This document shows positions 36,295 to 44,059 of a stretch of DNA of 64,000 nucleotides, one piece after another. The notes below the pieces were generated by a model that worked only from the letters and a program-made list of their open reading frames with translations, was not told where the DNA came from and did not search any database. The DNA is from Anaerolineae bacterium (GTDB lineage: Bacteria; Chloroflexota; Anaerolineae; Aggregatilineales; UBA2796): positions 1 to 64,000 of the forward strand of contig JAHBVK010000001.1 in NCBI GenBank assembly GCA_019637555.1, given 5' to 3'. A program made the translations under genes and the position numbers. How positions within the stretch are numbered: the stretch's first letter is position 1; every line of letters starts with the position of its first letter.

Positions 36295-36624
36295 ATGAGC
36301 AATTTGTTCGCGATTGGTCGCCCTAGCGCTAATGAAGCCGATGTACTGGTTGGCGATGCATGGAGCAAGCACTTCAACGGTCAAAATGATGCGGCGCTGG
36401 AGCAGTTTCGCAAACTCGCAGAGCGGTATAGTGATCATATTGACGCTAATTACGGGCTGGCTCTCTGCCTTAAAGCGGCTGGACAAAAAGATGCGGCGAT
36501 AGGCGCCTTCTCCAAAGCGAAGCAACTTTGCCAAAGCGAATTGGAGAAAAAACCGGATGAACCGGATCGCTATATGATGATTTTGCGTATGTGCGATCAA
36601 AGTATCACTCTCCTTGGGCGCTAA
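36295..36624 (+). CDS. Small TPR-repeat protein
   Basis: About 109 residues with at least two tetratricopeptide-like repeats (VGDAWSKHFNGQNDAALEQF and YGLALCLKAAGQKDAAIGAF) and a third helix pair. It is a soluble protein-interaction module. The ATG at 36295 has GAGAGG about 9 nt upstream; in-frame sequence before it lies in the promoter. rsmD follows after 21 nt. Confidence 0.75.
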   Translation: MSNLFAIGRPSANEADVLVGDAWSKHFNGQNDAALEQFRKLAERYSDHIDANYGLALCLKAAGQKDAAIGAFSKAKQLCQSELEKKPDEPDRYMMILRMCDQSITLLGR

Positions 36625-36645
36625 GTCAGTCCCGGCAGATAAGAT

Positions 36646-37206
36646 ATGTCTTTGCGTGTTATAGCGGGCAGCGCACGAGGCAGACGCCTCAAATTAGTAC
36701 CCGGAGAGGGCACCCGCCCAATCATGGATCGTGTCAAAGAGGCGCTGTTTAATATCCTGCGCGAGCGCGTTCCGGATTGTATCTTTCTCGATCTATTTGC
36801 TGGGACCGGTAGCGTTGGTATAGAGGCACTCAGTCGTGGCGCACAATTCACACGCTTCGTAGAGAAGGCGCTACCCGCTATTAGGACGATAGAGGATAAT
36901 CTTAAGGTCACGAACCTAGCTGGAAACGCAGAAGTGTTGCGACAAGATGTTCTTGAATATTTGAAGCAAGAATCTCCTGAAGCCTTCGAAATCGTTTATG
37001 TTGCTCCTCCGCAGTACAAAACACTATGGCTAGAAACACTGACGCTGCTTGACAAAAACCCAGACCACGTTGCTGTTGATGGATTTGTAGTCGTGCAGAT
37101 CGATCCACAGGAAAAACAAGAGGTCAATCTACAGCATTTTGCAGTCGTTGATGAGCGGCGCTATGGAAATACACTCTTATGGTTTTTTGAACGCCGAGAG
37201 CTTTGA
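36646..37206 (+). CDS. rsmD: RsmD-family 16S rRNA (guanine-N2)-methyltransferase, divergent active site
   Basis: RsmD methylates G966 (E. coli numbering) of 16S rRNA. The start LRVIAGSARGRRL, the RPIMDRVKEALFNIL segment and FLDLFAGTGSVGIEALSRGA (SAM-binding motif I, about residues 48-67) are typical, as is the 186-residue length. The catalytic DPPY motif reads APPQY here (about 119-123), with Ala for Asp. I recall similar forms in related Chloroflexota sequences, so this may be a lineage trait rather than decay. Adjacent to the TPR gene and a second STAS-like gene. Confidence 0.85.
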   Translation: MSLRVIAGSARGRRLKLVPGEGTRPIMDRVKEALFNILRERVPDCIFLDLFAGTGSVGIEALSRGAQFTRFVEKALPAIRTIEDNLKVTNLAGNAEVLRQDVLEYLKQESPEAFEIVYVAPPQYKTLWLETLTLLDKNPDHVAVDGFVVVQIDPQEKQEVNLQHFAVVDERRYGNTLLWFFERREL

Positions 37207-37222
37207 TTCATCATATTGTAGT

Positions 37223-37265
37223 AATCCCCCGATTTTCTAAGTGTTACATACAATCCCCCAATTTT
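37223..37265. repeat. Two copies of AATCCCCC(G/A)ATTTT
   Basis: AATCCCCCGATTTT at 37223-37236 and AATCCCCCAATTTT at 37252-37265. The second copy is followed by GAGGGGGG and can form a CCCCC/GGGGG stem. They lie after rsmD; function is unknown. Confidence 0.45.
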
Positions 37266-37343
37266 GAGGGGGGACAACAAATATCCTTCATCCTATGATT
37301 TCAGCAGATAGTTGAAGCATCAACTAATTATCGGGAGGAAATC

Positions 37344-37736
37344 GTGGGCATTTCAGTACAGTGGGAAAATGAGCATAAAACGGCAATTCGACAATCCTTT
37401 GACGGCAATTGGTCCTGGAACGACTACAATGCTTCCGTCACTAAGATGCGAGAAATGATACGCAGCGTTACGCATACAGTAGACGTGATCAGTGATATTC
37501 GTGCCAGTAATTTGCAGGTTCGCGGTCTCGCATGGCAGCATTTTCGCAGCACTCTGATCGATGTACCCACCAATACAGGGTTAATCGTAGTAGCAGGGAA
37601 GGGTAATTTCACCGCTTCGATCTTCGCTATTATGGCGCAATCCAGCGCTAACTTAGCCTCTCGCACACGTTTTGTACCGACACTGGCAGAAGCGTACTTA
37701 GCCATCGACAAAATCCGCCATCAACGTATACAGTAA
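37344..37736 (+). CDS. Small STAS/SpoIIAA-like protein, paralogue B
   Basis: 130 residues, about 40% identical to the protein at 35843 over the whole length. GTG at 37344 has GGGAGG upstream. It shares MGISV at the N-terminus, DIR in the middle, PTNTGLIV and GKGNFT, and TLAEAY near the C-terminus. The pair flanks a TPR gene and rsmD, so a tandem duplication with later separation is likely. It is followed by the STAND/TPR gene at 37800. Confidence 0.7.
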   Translation: MGISVQWENEHKTAIRQSFDGNWSWNDYNASVTKMREMIRSVTHTVDVISDIRASNLQVRGLAWQHFRSTLIDVPTNTGLIVVAGKGNFTASIFAIMAQSSANLASRTRFVPTLAEAYLAIDKIRHQRIQ

Positions 37737-37799
37737 TGGATTTAGTAGCATCTTGAATACTTTATAGTATCATAGAGGTAAAAAGCGGCTAAATCCATT

Positions 37800-40076
37800 G
37801 TGTGTTCGTCTATGGCAATACAAGTAGCTACCCCTTGTGTTGAGATCGACTCGGTAGTCGCTGCACTGGAATCCATGCGGCAAGGGCGGCGATTAGAGAC
37901 TACTCATCCGCTAACTCAATTCATCAGCATACATCAAAACACTACCGCCACACTGGAAGGGTTGGTTGCTGCCGAGGTGCGGATTTTCCGTCATCTCGCA
38001 CGGCATATTCAACGGCAACTGAATCGACATCGGGAAAATCATAGCCTTGCACCAATTGCTGCTGCTGAAGTCAGAGTCCGCGAAGATTTTGAGGTCGGCA
38101 GTGCTGAATTGGAGGCGTGGAGTACCCTCTATTATCGCTACGTGCGTATTGATCTCGATTGGTCAGTTGAACGTCTGGCACACGAAGTAGGGCAACCGGA
38201 ACGCACTCTTCGCCGTCGCCAACAACTGGGCTTATATCGACTTACTCAGCGATTGGCGCGCAGAGAAATGCGCACCCGTGAGCAAGAAAATATTGTTCTT
38301 ATGCATACTAATCTGCCCCCAATTCGACCACCGTTTTTGATAGATCGGGATGAAGTATTGAATTGGGGCTGGAATCGACTGACGAATATTGGTACGGAGC
38401 CACATCATATTCTATTGAACGGAGCGTCCGGAATAGGTAAGTCCGTGATAGCACACCGATTGGCACGTGACTTAATCGACAACCGCCATGTCCGCAGTTT
38501 GGTATGGATAGAGAAGCCGGACATCGTTTATTCCATTCTATGTGAACATATCGTGCAAGAGCTTGGATTACCGTTAGTCAGAGACGCACGGGCTACCTTG
38601 CGTTCCTATTATCGGCAGTCAGAGGGATTAGTTGTTATCGACAATGCACACGAGATTGTGGCAGATGAACACGTAGTACAGAGCCTATTAAATGTATTGG
38701 AAGATGCCCATGTCATCTTGTGTGCACGGATTTCTCCTCGCGTGCTCCCTTCGATTCCGACTTATGACCTCACAGAATTTGACGATTCGCTAGTTCAGGA
38801 ATTCTTTGACCAACTAGCGACAACATATCCCAATCGGTTGCCAAACGAAGAGCGTCTAAAGCAGATCTATGAGCAAGTTGGTGGCAATCCTCGTGCTTTG
38901 TGGGCAGCAATCGATGCCGGGCAACCCACCGCGTCAATCGCACAATCGCACTACAGCGATGTCTGGACGAGAAGTTTGGGTGAACAGCGCAGCTTATGGA
39001 CGTTCCTAGCGCTTTCATGTGAGCAGACTATTAGTACAATCCAAGTGGGCTTCATTGAAGAAAATGAATCGAACGACGTTGATGACTCCATTGAAGCATT
39101 ATTACGCTTACATGTAGCAGAGCAGAAATCGACCAACCAAATTGGCTTAGTTCCCTTAGCACGTACCTTCGTTGAGAATGTGCTTTCACAAGAACTTGTG
39201 GATAGTTCAGTCACCATGGGTATCAAGCTCACACTTGCGCTGCCTTCGCAGTATTGGATGCGATCTCCCTTATCGCATTTGTTGAGCACTCTTGCTCGGT
39301 TAAAAGTCTCGGCAAGTCAGCATATTTACATGGCGACGACTTTTGGCATCTGGGCATTAGCAGTTGGGGCTACAGAAGCATGGTTGCGTTACTATGAAAT
39401 GTTCCAGACTCAAATCCCTGAACTGGATCGGGTTTTATGCCTGCGTTTGGTAGGTGAAGCTCACGCCAAGTTGGGAGAGTGGACAGAATCAGCTTACGCG
39501 CTCACTGATGCCATTGAACAAGCGGGCAGCACTGGCGACTTTGATGAACAGGCAAAAGCTCACCTATCTCTGGCAAACGTTCTATCTCAAAGAGGAAATT
39601 CAGCCGCTGCTCGTACACTATTGCTCCGCGCAGAGGAATATTTTCGACGTCAAGACGCCATCGATGAACTTCAGCGCGTCCAGTTTTCATTGGCTCAATT
39701 GGAGTCGGCAGCATCGAGCGATTTACCTGATCAGGACATGCGGCGTCTATTCCTTGAAATAAGATCTGAAATTGCAGGAGGCGAATTTGCCCGTGCGTTG
39801 GATATAGCACTTCGGGTGAAGTCCGACTTGATGGAGTCAGACTCGAATTATCCACGCTTAATCGCACTAATGGGACGCATCTATTTCGCCCTAGGCGACT
39901 GGGCGCGCGCCGTTGACGCAATGCGTTGGTCAATACGGGCATTTGAAGTGCGAGAAGAAATAGCGGCAGAACAGCAAGCCCGGATCAACCTAGCGCAGAT
40001 GTACGTTCAACATGGTAACGCCCAATATGCTCTAGGTGAATTGGATAATCTACCGGCGTGGGTATGGGATGAGTGA
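37800..40076 (+). CDS. STAND-type NTPase with N-terminal HTH-like region and C-terminal TPR repeats
   Basis: 758 residues. An N-terminal helical region contains WSVERLAHEVGQPERTLRRR (about 120-140), which resembles a helix-turn-helix of the sigma-70 region 4 type. An ATPase module follows with GASGIGKS (Walker A, about 209-216) and LVVIDNAHE (Walker B, about 278-286), then a winged-helix-like part and TPR-type helices (about 540-750). That order resembles LuxR/MalT-class STAND regulators. No membrane helix. The start could be GTG 37800 or ATG 37812; neither has a close ribosome site. Upstream are the STAS-like genes; downstream is a lipoprotein. DNA-binding regulator or sensor is inferred; the ligand is unknown. 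Confidence 0.8.
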   Translation: MCSSMAIQVATPCVEIDSVVAALESMRQGRRLETTHPLTQFISIHQNTTATLEGLVAAEVRIFRHLARHIQRQLNRHRENHSLAPIAAAEVRVREDFEVGSAELEAWSTLYYRYVRIDLDWSVERLAHEVGQPERTLRRRQQLGLYRLTQRLARREMRTREQENIVLMHTNLPPIRPPFLIDRDEVLNWGWNRLTNIGTEPHHILLNGASGIGKSVIAHRLARDLIDNRHVRSLVWIEKPDIVYSILCEHIVQELGLPLVRDARATLRSYYRQSEGLVVIDNAHEIVADEHVVQSLLNVLEDAHVILCARISPRVLPSIPTYDLTEFDDSLVQEFFDQLATTYPNRLPNEERLKQIYEQVGGNPRALWAAIDAGQPTASIAQSHYSDVWTRSLGEQRSLWTFLALSCEQTISTIQVGFIEENESNDVDDSIEALLRLHVAEQKSTNQIGLVPLARTFVENVLSQELVDSSVTMGIKLTLALPSQYWMRSPLSHLLSTLARLKVSASQHIYMATTFGIWALAVGATEAWLRYYEMFQTQIPELDRVLCLRLVGEAHAKLGEWTESAYALTDAIEQAGSTGDFDEQAKAHLSLANVLSQRGNSAAARTLLLRAEEYFRRQDAIDELQRVQFSLAQLESAASSDLPDQDMRRLFLEIRSEIAGGEFARALDIALRVKSDLMESDSNYPRLIALMGRIYFALGDWARAVDAMRWSIRAFEVREEIAAEQQARINLAQMYVQHGNAQYALGELDNLPAWVWDE

Positions 40077-40095
40077 CCAAATATAGATCATTAGC

Positions 40096-40101
40096 TATAC
40101 T
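40096..40101 (+). promoter_or_regulatory. TATACT -10 element, 8 nt before the start codon
   Basis: GCTATACT ends 8 nt before the ATG at 40110, so transcription would start at about the start codon. Another leaderless candidate. Confidence 0.5.
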
Positions 40102-40109
40102 GTGCCATC

Positions 40110-41564
40110 ATGAAGGTCACGTTACGCTCATTTCACGTTCCCCTCTTGCTATTGCTAGCGGCTGCATTAGCCTGCAGCAGTGTTGATGATGTACTTGGGA
40201 AGCGACCTGATCCAGCAACACCAACACCGCAACAATTCGCTACAGCGACACCCGGCGGACGTATCTCTGTCTCGTTAACTACCCCAGTCGATGGTGTAGA
40301 CAATACTGAAGTTACATCAACGCCTTTCGGTCAAATCGTAGCGCCAGCAGCAACAGCAACAGCAGTCATGGCAACCGTCCAAGCAGCGACTGCGATTGCC
40401 GCCGCCTCCAATAACGTTACTCAGTTTCAGCCTACTGGATGCCCTCCTTTAAGTGGTCCTGTTCCGCCGATCAAGCCAGCGACATTTAGCCAATATCCCG
40501 AAACGATTGGACGATACCTTTCGGCTGGTGGTCCTCCAACGATCCTTGAGGCAATGTTACGGAGCTGGGGTGCTCTGAATGATTGGGGCGTAGTACAGGC
40601 TGATACTGATATTACCGGCGACGGCGTAGTTGAAGTCATCGTTACTGTCTATGATCCATCTTTGTATCTGGAAGCACGCCTCTCGCCGGGACAGCTTTTA
40701 ATATATGGCTGTTCGGATGGCGGCTATCGGCTGCTGTTTAGCACAATTTATAGTGGCGAAACCATGCTGCCAGAATTGCGGCGTGTTGGTGATATGAATG
40801 GTGATGTGCGACCTGAGCTAGCTTATTCTCAGAAATTTTGCTCTAGCATCCAGATCTTTACCGGACTCTGTGTGCAACAGATGTCGATATTAGGCTGGAA
40901 TGCTTCGCTGGGTGTGTTTACAACTTTGAACAGCCAGCCGATTGACGCCACCAGCTCTCGTATTGCCATTGCGGACATTGATAACGACGGCAATCTGGAA
41001 GTGCTGCTGCAATATACACCGGGCAATGATCTGCAATCAGGACCGCCGCGCGCGGCGACGGATATCTGGGACTGGAATGGCGTCAATTACGCCTTAGCAA
41101 TAACCCAGTATGAAAAGGCAACCTATCGTATTCATGTACTGCACGATGCTGATTATTTGTTCGCGGAGTCCGATTGGCGTAATGCTATTCGACAATTTGA
41201 TCGCGTACGCGATGATACGTCGCTCAAGCCGTGGGGCGTAGCGAACGAGGCAATCATTCTACGTGCCTATGCTGGATACCGAAAAATGCTGGTGCAAATC
41301 GCTCAGGGAAGCCGAGCGAACGCCAACAACACACTGAATACCTTACTTGCTGAAAATCCGCCCGGAACACCCGGTGAAGGCTATGCCGCGATGGCACAGG
41401 CATTTATGACTTCCTATAACCGATCCAGAAATCGAGCGCGTGCATGTGAAGCAGTAACTCAAGTTGCGGCGGCTCGTCCAGATACGCTAACGCCGCTCAA
41501 CAGCTATGGTTACGGCAATCGAAAATACAGCATTACCGATTTGTGTCCGTTTAATGAGAGCTGA
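40110..41564 (+). CDS. Lipoprotein with FG-GAP/VCBS-like calcium motifs
   Basis: The signal peptide ends in lipobox LAC (MKV...ALACSS, Cys about residue 22). A Thr/Pro-rich linker follows, with VTATP-like runs. The body has three D-x-[DN]-x-[DN]-G loops of the FG-GAP/VCBS type (DITGDGVVEVIV, DMNGDVRPELA, DIDNDGNLEVLL), which suggest a beta-propeller with bound calcium. A C-terminal helical region of about 110 residues resembles TPR helices. It is probably a cell-surface binding or assembly protein. The next gene is the Flp pilin. Confidence 0.82.
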   Translation: MKVTLRSFHVPLLLLLAAALACSSVDDVLGKRPDPATPTPQQFATATPGGRISVSLTTPVDGVDNTEVTSTPFGQIVAPAATATAVMATVQAATAIAAASNNVTQFQPTGCPPLSGPVPPIKPATFSQYPETIGRYLSAGGPPTILEAMLRSWGALNDWGVVQADTDITGDGVVEVIVTVYDPSLYLEARLSPGQLLIYGCSDGGYRLLFSTIYSGETMLPELRRVGDMNGDVRPELAYSQKFCSSIQIFTGLCVQQMSILGWNASLGVFTTLNSQPIDATSSRIAIADIDNDGNLEVLLQYTPGNDLQSGPPRAATDIWDWNGVNYALAITQYEKATYRIHVLHDADYLFAESDWRNAIRQFDRVRDDTSLKPWGVANEAIILRAYAGYRKMLVQIAQGSRANANNTLNTLLAENPPGTPGEGYAAMAQAFMTSYNRSRNRARACEAVTQVAAARPDTLTPLNSYGYGNRKYSITDLCPFNES

Positions 41565-41705
41565 TGGCAATTGCAGTAATGGTCAAGGATTCGTGAAACT
41601 CGTATGAATATTTCGTAAAGATGTTCCCTCACCTCAACTTCTATGATATAGTGTGAGCGTCTTCAGTTTTGGAGACTATCATCATCATCTTTGGAGGGTA
41701 ATCAT

Positions 41706-41852
41706 ATGTTGTATATGCCGCGTGAAGAAGGTCAGGGTCTCGTTGAGTACGCTCTGATCCTAGTACTGGTCGCTGTCGTCGTCATCGTCATCCTGGCGCT
41801 GCTCGGACCTGCAATCGGTAATATCTTCTCCAATATCGTTAACAACCTCTAA
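41706..41852 (+). CDS. flp: Flp/Fap-family type IVb pilin (48 residues)
   Basis: Translation gives a 48-residue peptide with EGQGLVEYALILVLV followed by a hydrophobic helix and GPAIGNIFSNIVNNL. This is the classic Flp pilin form: a short leader, Glu at position +5 of the mature part (VEYA), and one long hydrophobic helix. GGAGGG lies 8 nt upstream of the ATG and a strong terminator follows, so it is a single-gene unit, probably well expressed. No prepilin peptidase, TadA/TadB/TadC or RcpA gene is in the window, so the Tad machinery must be encoded elsewhere. Tight adherence and surface colonisation are the known roles. Confidence 0.9.
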   Translation: MLYMPREEGQGLVEYALILVLVAVVVIVILALLGPAIGNIFSNIVNNL

Positions 41853-41875
41853 TCGTCGCTCACAGTTCGTAAATA

Positions 41876-41912
41876 ACGGGAGGATATCCAGTCGGGTATC
41901 CTCCCGTTTTTT
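41876..41912 (+). terminator. Intrinsic terminator after the Flp pilin
   Basis: An 11-bp stem ACGGGAGGATA/TATCCTCCCGT with a 10-nt loop, followed by TTTTTT. Confidence 0.93.
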
Positions 41913-41974
41913 ATGTATTTGATACGACCCCAATTCGTTATTCAATCACGACATAAGGACTGATGCACCATTGG

Positions 41975-41980
41975 TATAGT
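41975..41980 (+). promoter_or_regulatory. TATAGT -10-like element before the TolB-like gene
   Basis: GGTATAGT lies 39 nt upstream of the ATG at 42020. No clear -35 is seen. Confidence 0.35.
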
Positions 41981-42019
41981 TAGAAAACTTCGCCTGCTGG
42001 CACAGGAGCCTTAACGTTG

Positions 42020-43276
42020 ATGTCCAAGCAAAACACTGTTCGTCTAGTGGTCGCCGGGGTGGTTGTACTTACACTTGCGCTCGTCGCCATTCTGGGCGGA
42101 GCGACCAACATCTTTGGAACGGTGATTAAGCCGGAAACTGCTTTTCCTTCGTTGGCGAACATCCGAACCGATCCTGATACGACTAACGCGCGCGTCGCCA
42201 ATACTGTGTGGCAGCCAGTGGAAACCTCTACGCAGGCTGTTTGCAGCGATTGGTTAGCGTATCACACTGATCAGCAAGGTAATTGGGATATTTTCCGCCT
42301 TGATGGTGTGCGTTCAGGTGATTTGAAGTCTACAAATGTGACAGCAGGCGGGACAAAAGACGATCTTTCACCCACACGCTCCCCAGACGGTCAGTGGATC
42401 GCGTACGCCAGCATCCGAGATGGAAATTGGGAAATCTACGTTGCCCGTGCAGACGGCACTCAGACGCAGCGCTTGACCTATAACACTTGGGCAACCGAGA
42501 TCAATCCCGTGTGGTCACCTGATGGTCAAGCTATCGTCTATGAGTCGATTCGAAATGGTAATTGGGATTTGTATCTGGCGGATGTGAAAACTGGTGAGGA
42601 AAAACGCCTGACCTCACATCCCGGCAATGATGCCAATGCGTTCTGGTCGCCGGACGCACAAAAGTTACTATTCCAAAGTGATCGCGACGATTTCTCCCAG
42701 ATTTACGAGCTAGACGTGACTACTTTGGTAGAGACACGCATCAGCGATGGAAGCAGCGAGGATTTCGATCCTTCATACTCGCCAGATGGACAGCGCATTC
42801 TATTTACTTCCCTCGTCGGCGAGGGTGGAAATAACGTAATCAACATGGCAAACGCCGATGGCACAAACCGATTGCAGATTACAGATGCGACGAAGAATTC
42901 GATTAATCCCGTGTGGTCGAGTGATGGCGCTCTAGTTGCCTTCCAAGCAGACTTCAAAACCAGTACCGACATCTTTGTCTATGATGTAGCGATGGGTGTG
43001 CAGCGACAGCTAACAGCAAATTCCGGGCACAACTTTGCACCTACTTGGATTTGTGACAGTAGCTTGCTAGTTTTTACCTCGGACACTACAGGTGACACAA
43101 ACCTGTTTGTGCTGGAGTTTACACCCAATTCCTCGGCTTCGGAGCTTGGAGCGCAAAAGGTTACAGACATTGCCAAACGACTGACATCAAGTGCTGCCGC
43201 TGATATATATCCGCAGAATTCACCATCTATCGAACGGGGTAGTCGCCATGCCCTGCTGACATCAAAGTCGAAGTAA
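42020..43276 (+). CDS. TolB-like PD40 beta-propeller protein
   Basis: One N-terminal membrane anchor (VVAGVVVLTLALVAILGGAT) is followed by PD40/WD40-like repeats of the TolB type: SPDGQWIAYAS, WSPDGQAIVYES, WSPDAQKLLFQS, YSPDGQRILFTS and WSSDGALVAFQA. No TolB N-terminal alpha/beta domain is present, so it is a TolB-like propeller only. ATG at 42020 has AGGAG 11 nt upstream; a TTG lies 3 nt before it. The propeller should face outward. A binding role is inferred; no Tol-Pal genes are adjacent. Confidence 0.85.
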   Translation: MSKQNTVRLVVAGVVVLTLALVAILGGATNIFGTVIKPETAFPSLANIRTDPDTTNARVANTVWQPVETSTQAVCSDWLAYHTDQQGNWDIFRLDGVRSGDLKSTNVTAGGTKDDLSPTRSPDGQWIAYASIRDGNWEIYVARADGTQTQRLTYNTWATEINPVWSPDGQAIVYESIRNGNWDLYLADVKTGEEKRLTSHPGNDANAFWSPDAQKLLFQSDRDDFSQIYELDVTTLVETRISDGSSEDFDPSYSPDGQRILFTSLVGEGGNNVINMANADGTNRLQITDATKNSINPVWSSDGALVAFQADFKTSTDIFVYDVAMGVQRQLTANSGHNFAPTWICDSSLLVFTSDTTGDTNLFVLEFTPNSSASELGAQKVTDIAKRLTSSAAADIYPQNSPSIERGSRHALLTSKSK

Positions 43277-43302
43277 CTACAGCATATGAACTGACCTATT
43301 GT

Positions 43303-43356
43303 TGACATGACAGTCACTTGAGTATCATTAGCACATTGCTGGACTCAAGTGACTGT
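43303..43356 (+). promoter_or_regulatory. TTGACA box and 14-bp perfect inverted repeat over the aldolase start
   Basis: A consensus -35 (TTGACA, 43303-43308) is followed by ACAGTCACTTGAGT (43310-43323) and, after 19 nt, its exact inverse ACTCAAGTGACTGT (43343-43356). The right arm covers the GTG start candidates at 43349 and 43355 and ends 4 nt before ATG 43361. It could be a repressor operator (half-sites 33 bp apart, about three helical turns) or, in RNA, a hairpin that hides the translation start. Confidence 0.55.
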
Positions 43357-44059
43357 GTATATGCCATTCTCACTTCTTGAAACTCCCCCAACTGACTTAC
43401 TACAAGAAACTCGTGCCAAAATTGCCGAGATTGGGCGGGTAATGTTCGCCCGCTTTTTAGCCGATGCCGCGGGCGGAAACATCAGTGTTCGCGTTGGCAA
43501 TCGAATCTGTATCACGCCGCGCTACAGCGGATCACAGAAGCAATGGCAACTGAATACCGATGATGTATTGGTTGCCGATTTAGAGCGGAACATCCTTCAT
43601 GGGAAGGGCAAGATTTCCCGCGAAGCACATGTGCATTTTAGTTTACACCGCGAATTCTCGGAGTATGGTAGCGCCGTTATTCACGCTCACGCGCGCAATT
43701 TACTTGTGTTTGCTGCTGCTGCCAAGCCTTTGCCGCCAGTACTAGAAGCTACTCGCAAATTTGGAACTACTCCTATCATTGACTATGCGCCAGCGCACAG
43801 CCCCAAACTGGCGGAAAATATTATAAAAGCGGTTAGGGGGCGCGAAGAGCGCATTCGGGTACAGGCGGTTGGCACTCTTGCACCTTATCATGGCTTATTC
43901 TTGATGGGTAAGGATCTTGATGCGGCGTTTGATGCAGTAGAGCGACTAGATAATAATGCTTACTGTATCATCATGGGAGCAATGCTGCTCGGGAGTGAGC
44001 AAGTCACGCAAAACTATCGGCAGATGGAACAGATCGTCGGCGGCTATAAAGAGGAATAA
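43349..44059 (+). CDS. Class II aldolase (L-fuculose-phosphate aldolase-like)
   Basis: Zinc-dependent aldolases of this family split sugar phosphates to dihydroxyacetone phosphate and an aldehyde. REAHVHFSLHREF gives the catalytic Glu, VIHAHARN (about residue 110) gives the HxH zinc pair, and APYHGLFLMGKD supplies the third His. The start may be GTG 43349, GTG 43355 or ATG 43361; the last is 4 nt after the inverted repeat. Its TAA overlaps the ATG of the PfkB kinase gene (TAATG), so the two are coupled. Substrate (fuculose, rhamnulose, tagatose or methylthioribulose type) is not assigned. Confidence 0.87.
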   Translation: MTVYMPFSLLETPPTDLLQETRAKIAEIGRVMFARFLADAAGGNISVRVGNRICITPRYSGSQKQWQLNTDDVLVADLERNILHGKGKISREAHVHFSLHREFSEYGSAVIHAHARNLLVFAAAAKPLPPVLEATRKFGTTPIIDYAPAHSPKLAENIIKAVRGREERIRVQAVGTLAPYHGLFLMGKDLDAAFDAVERLDNNAYCIIMGAMLLGSEQVTQNYRQMEQIVGGYKEE

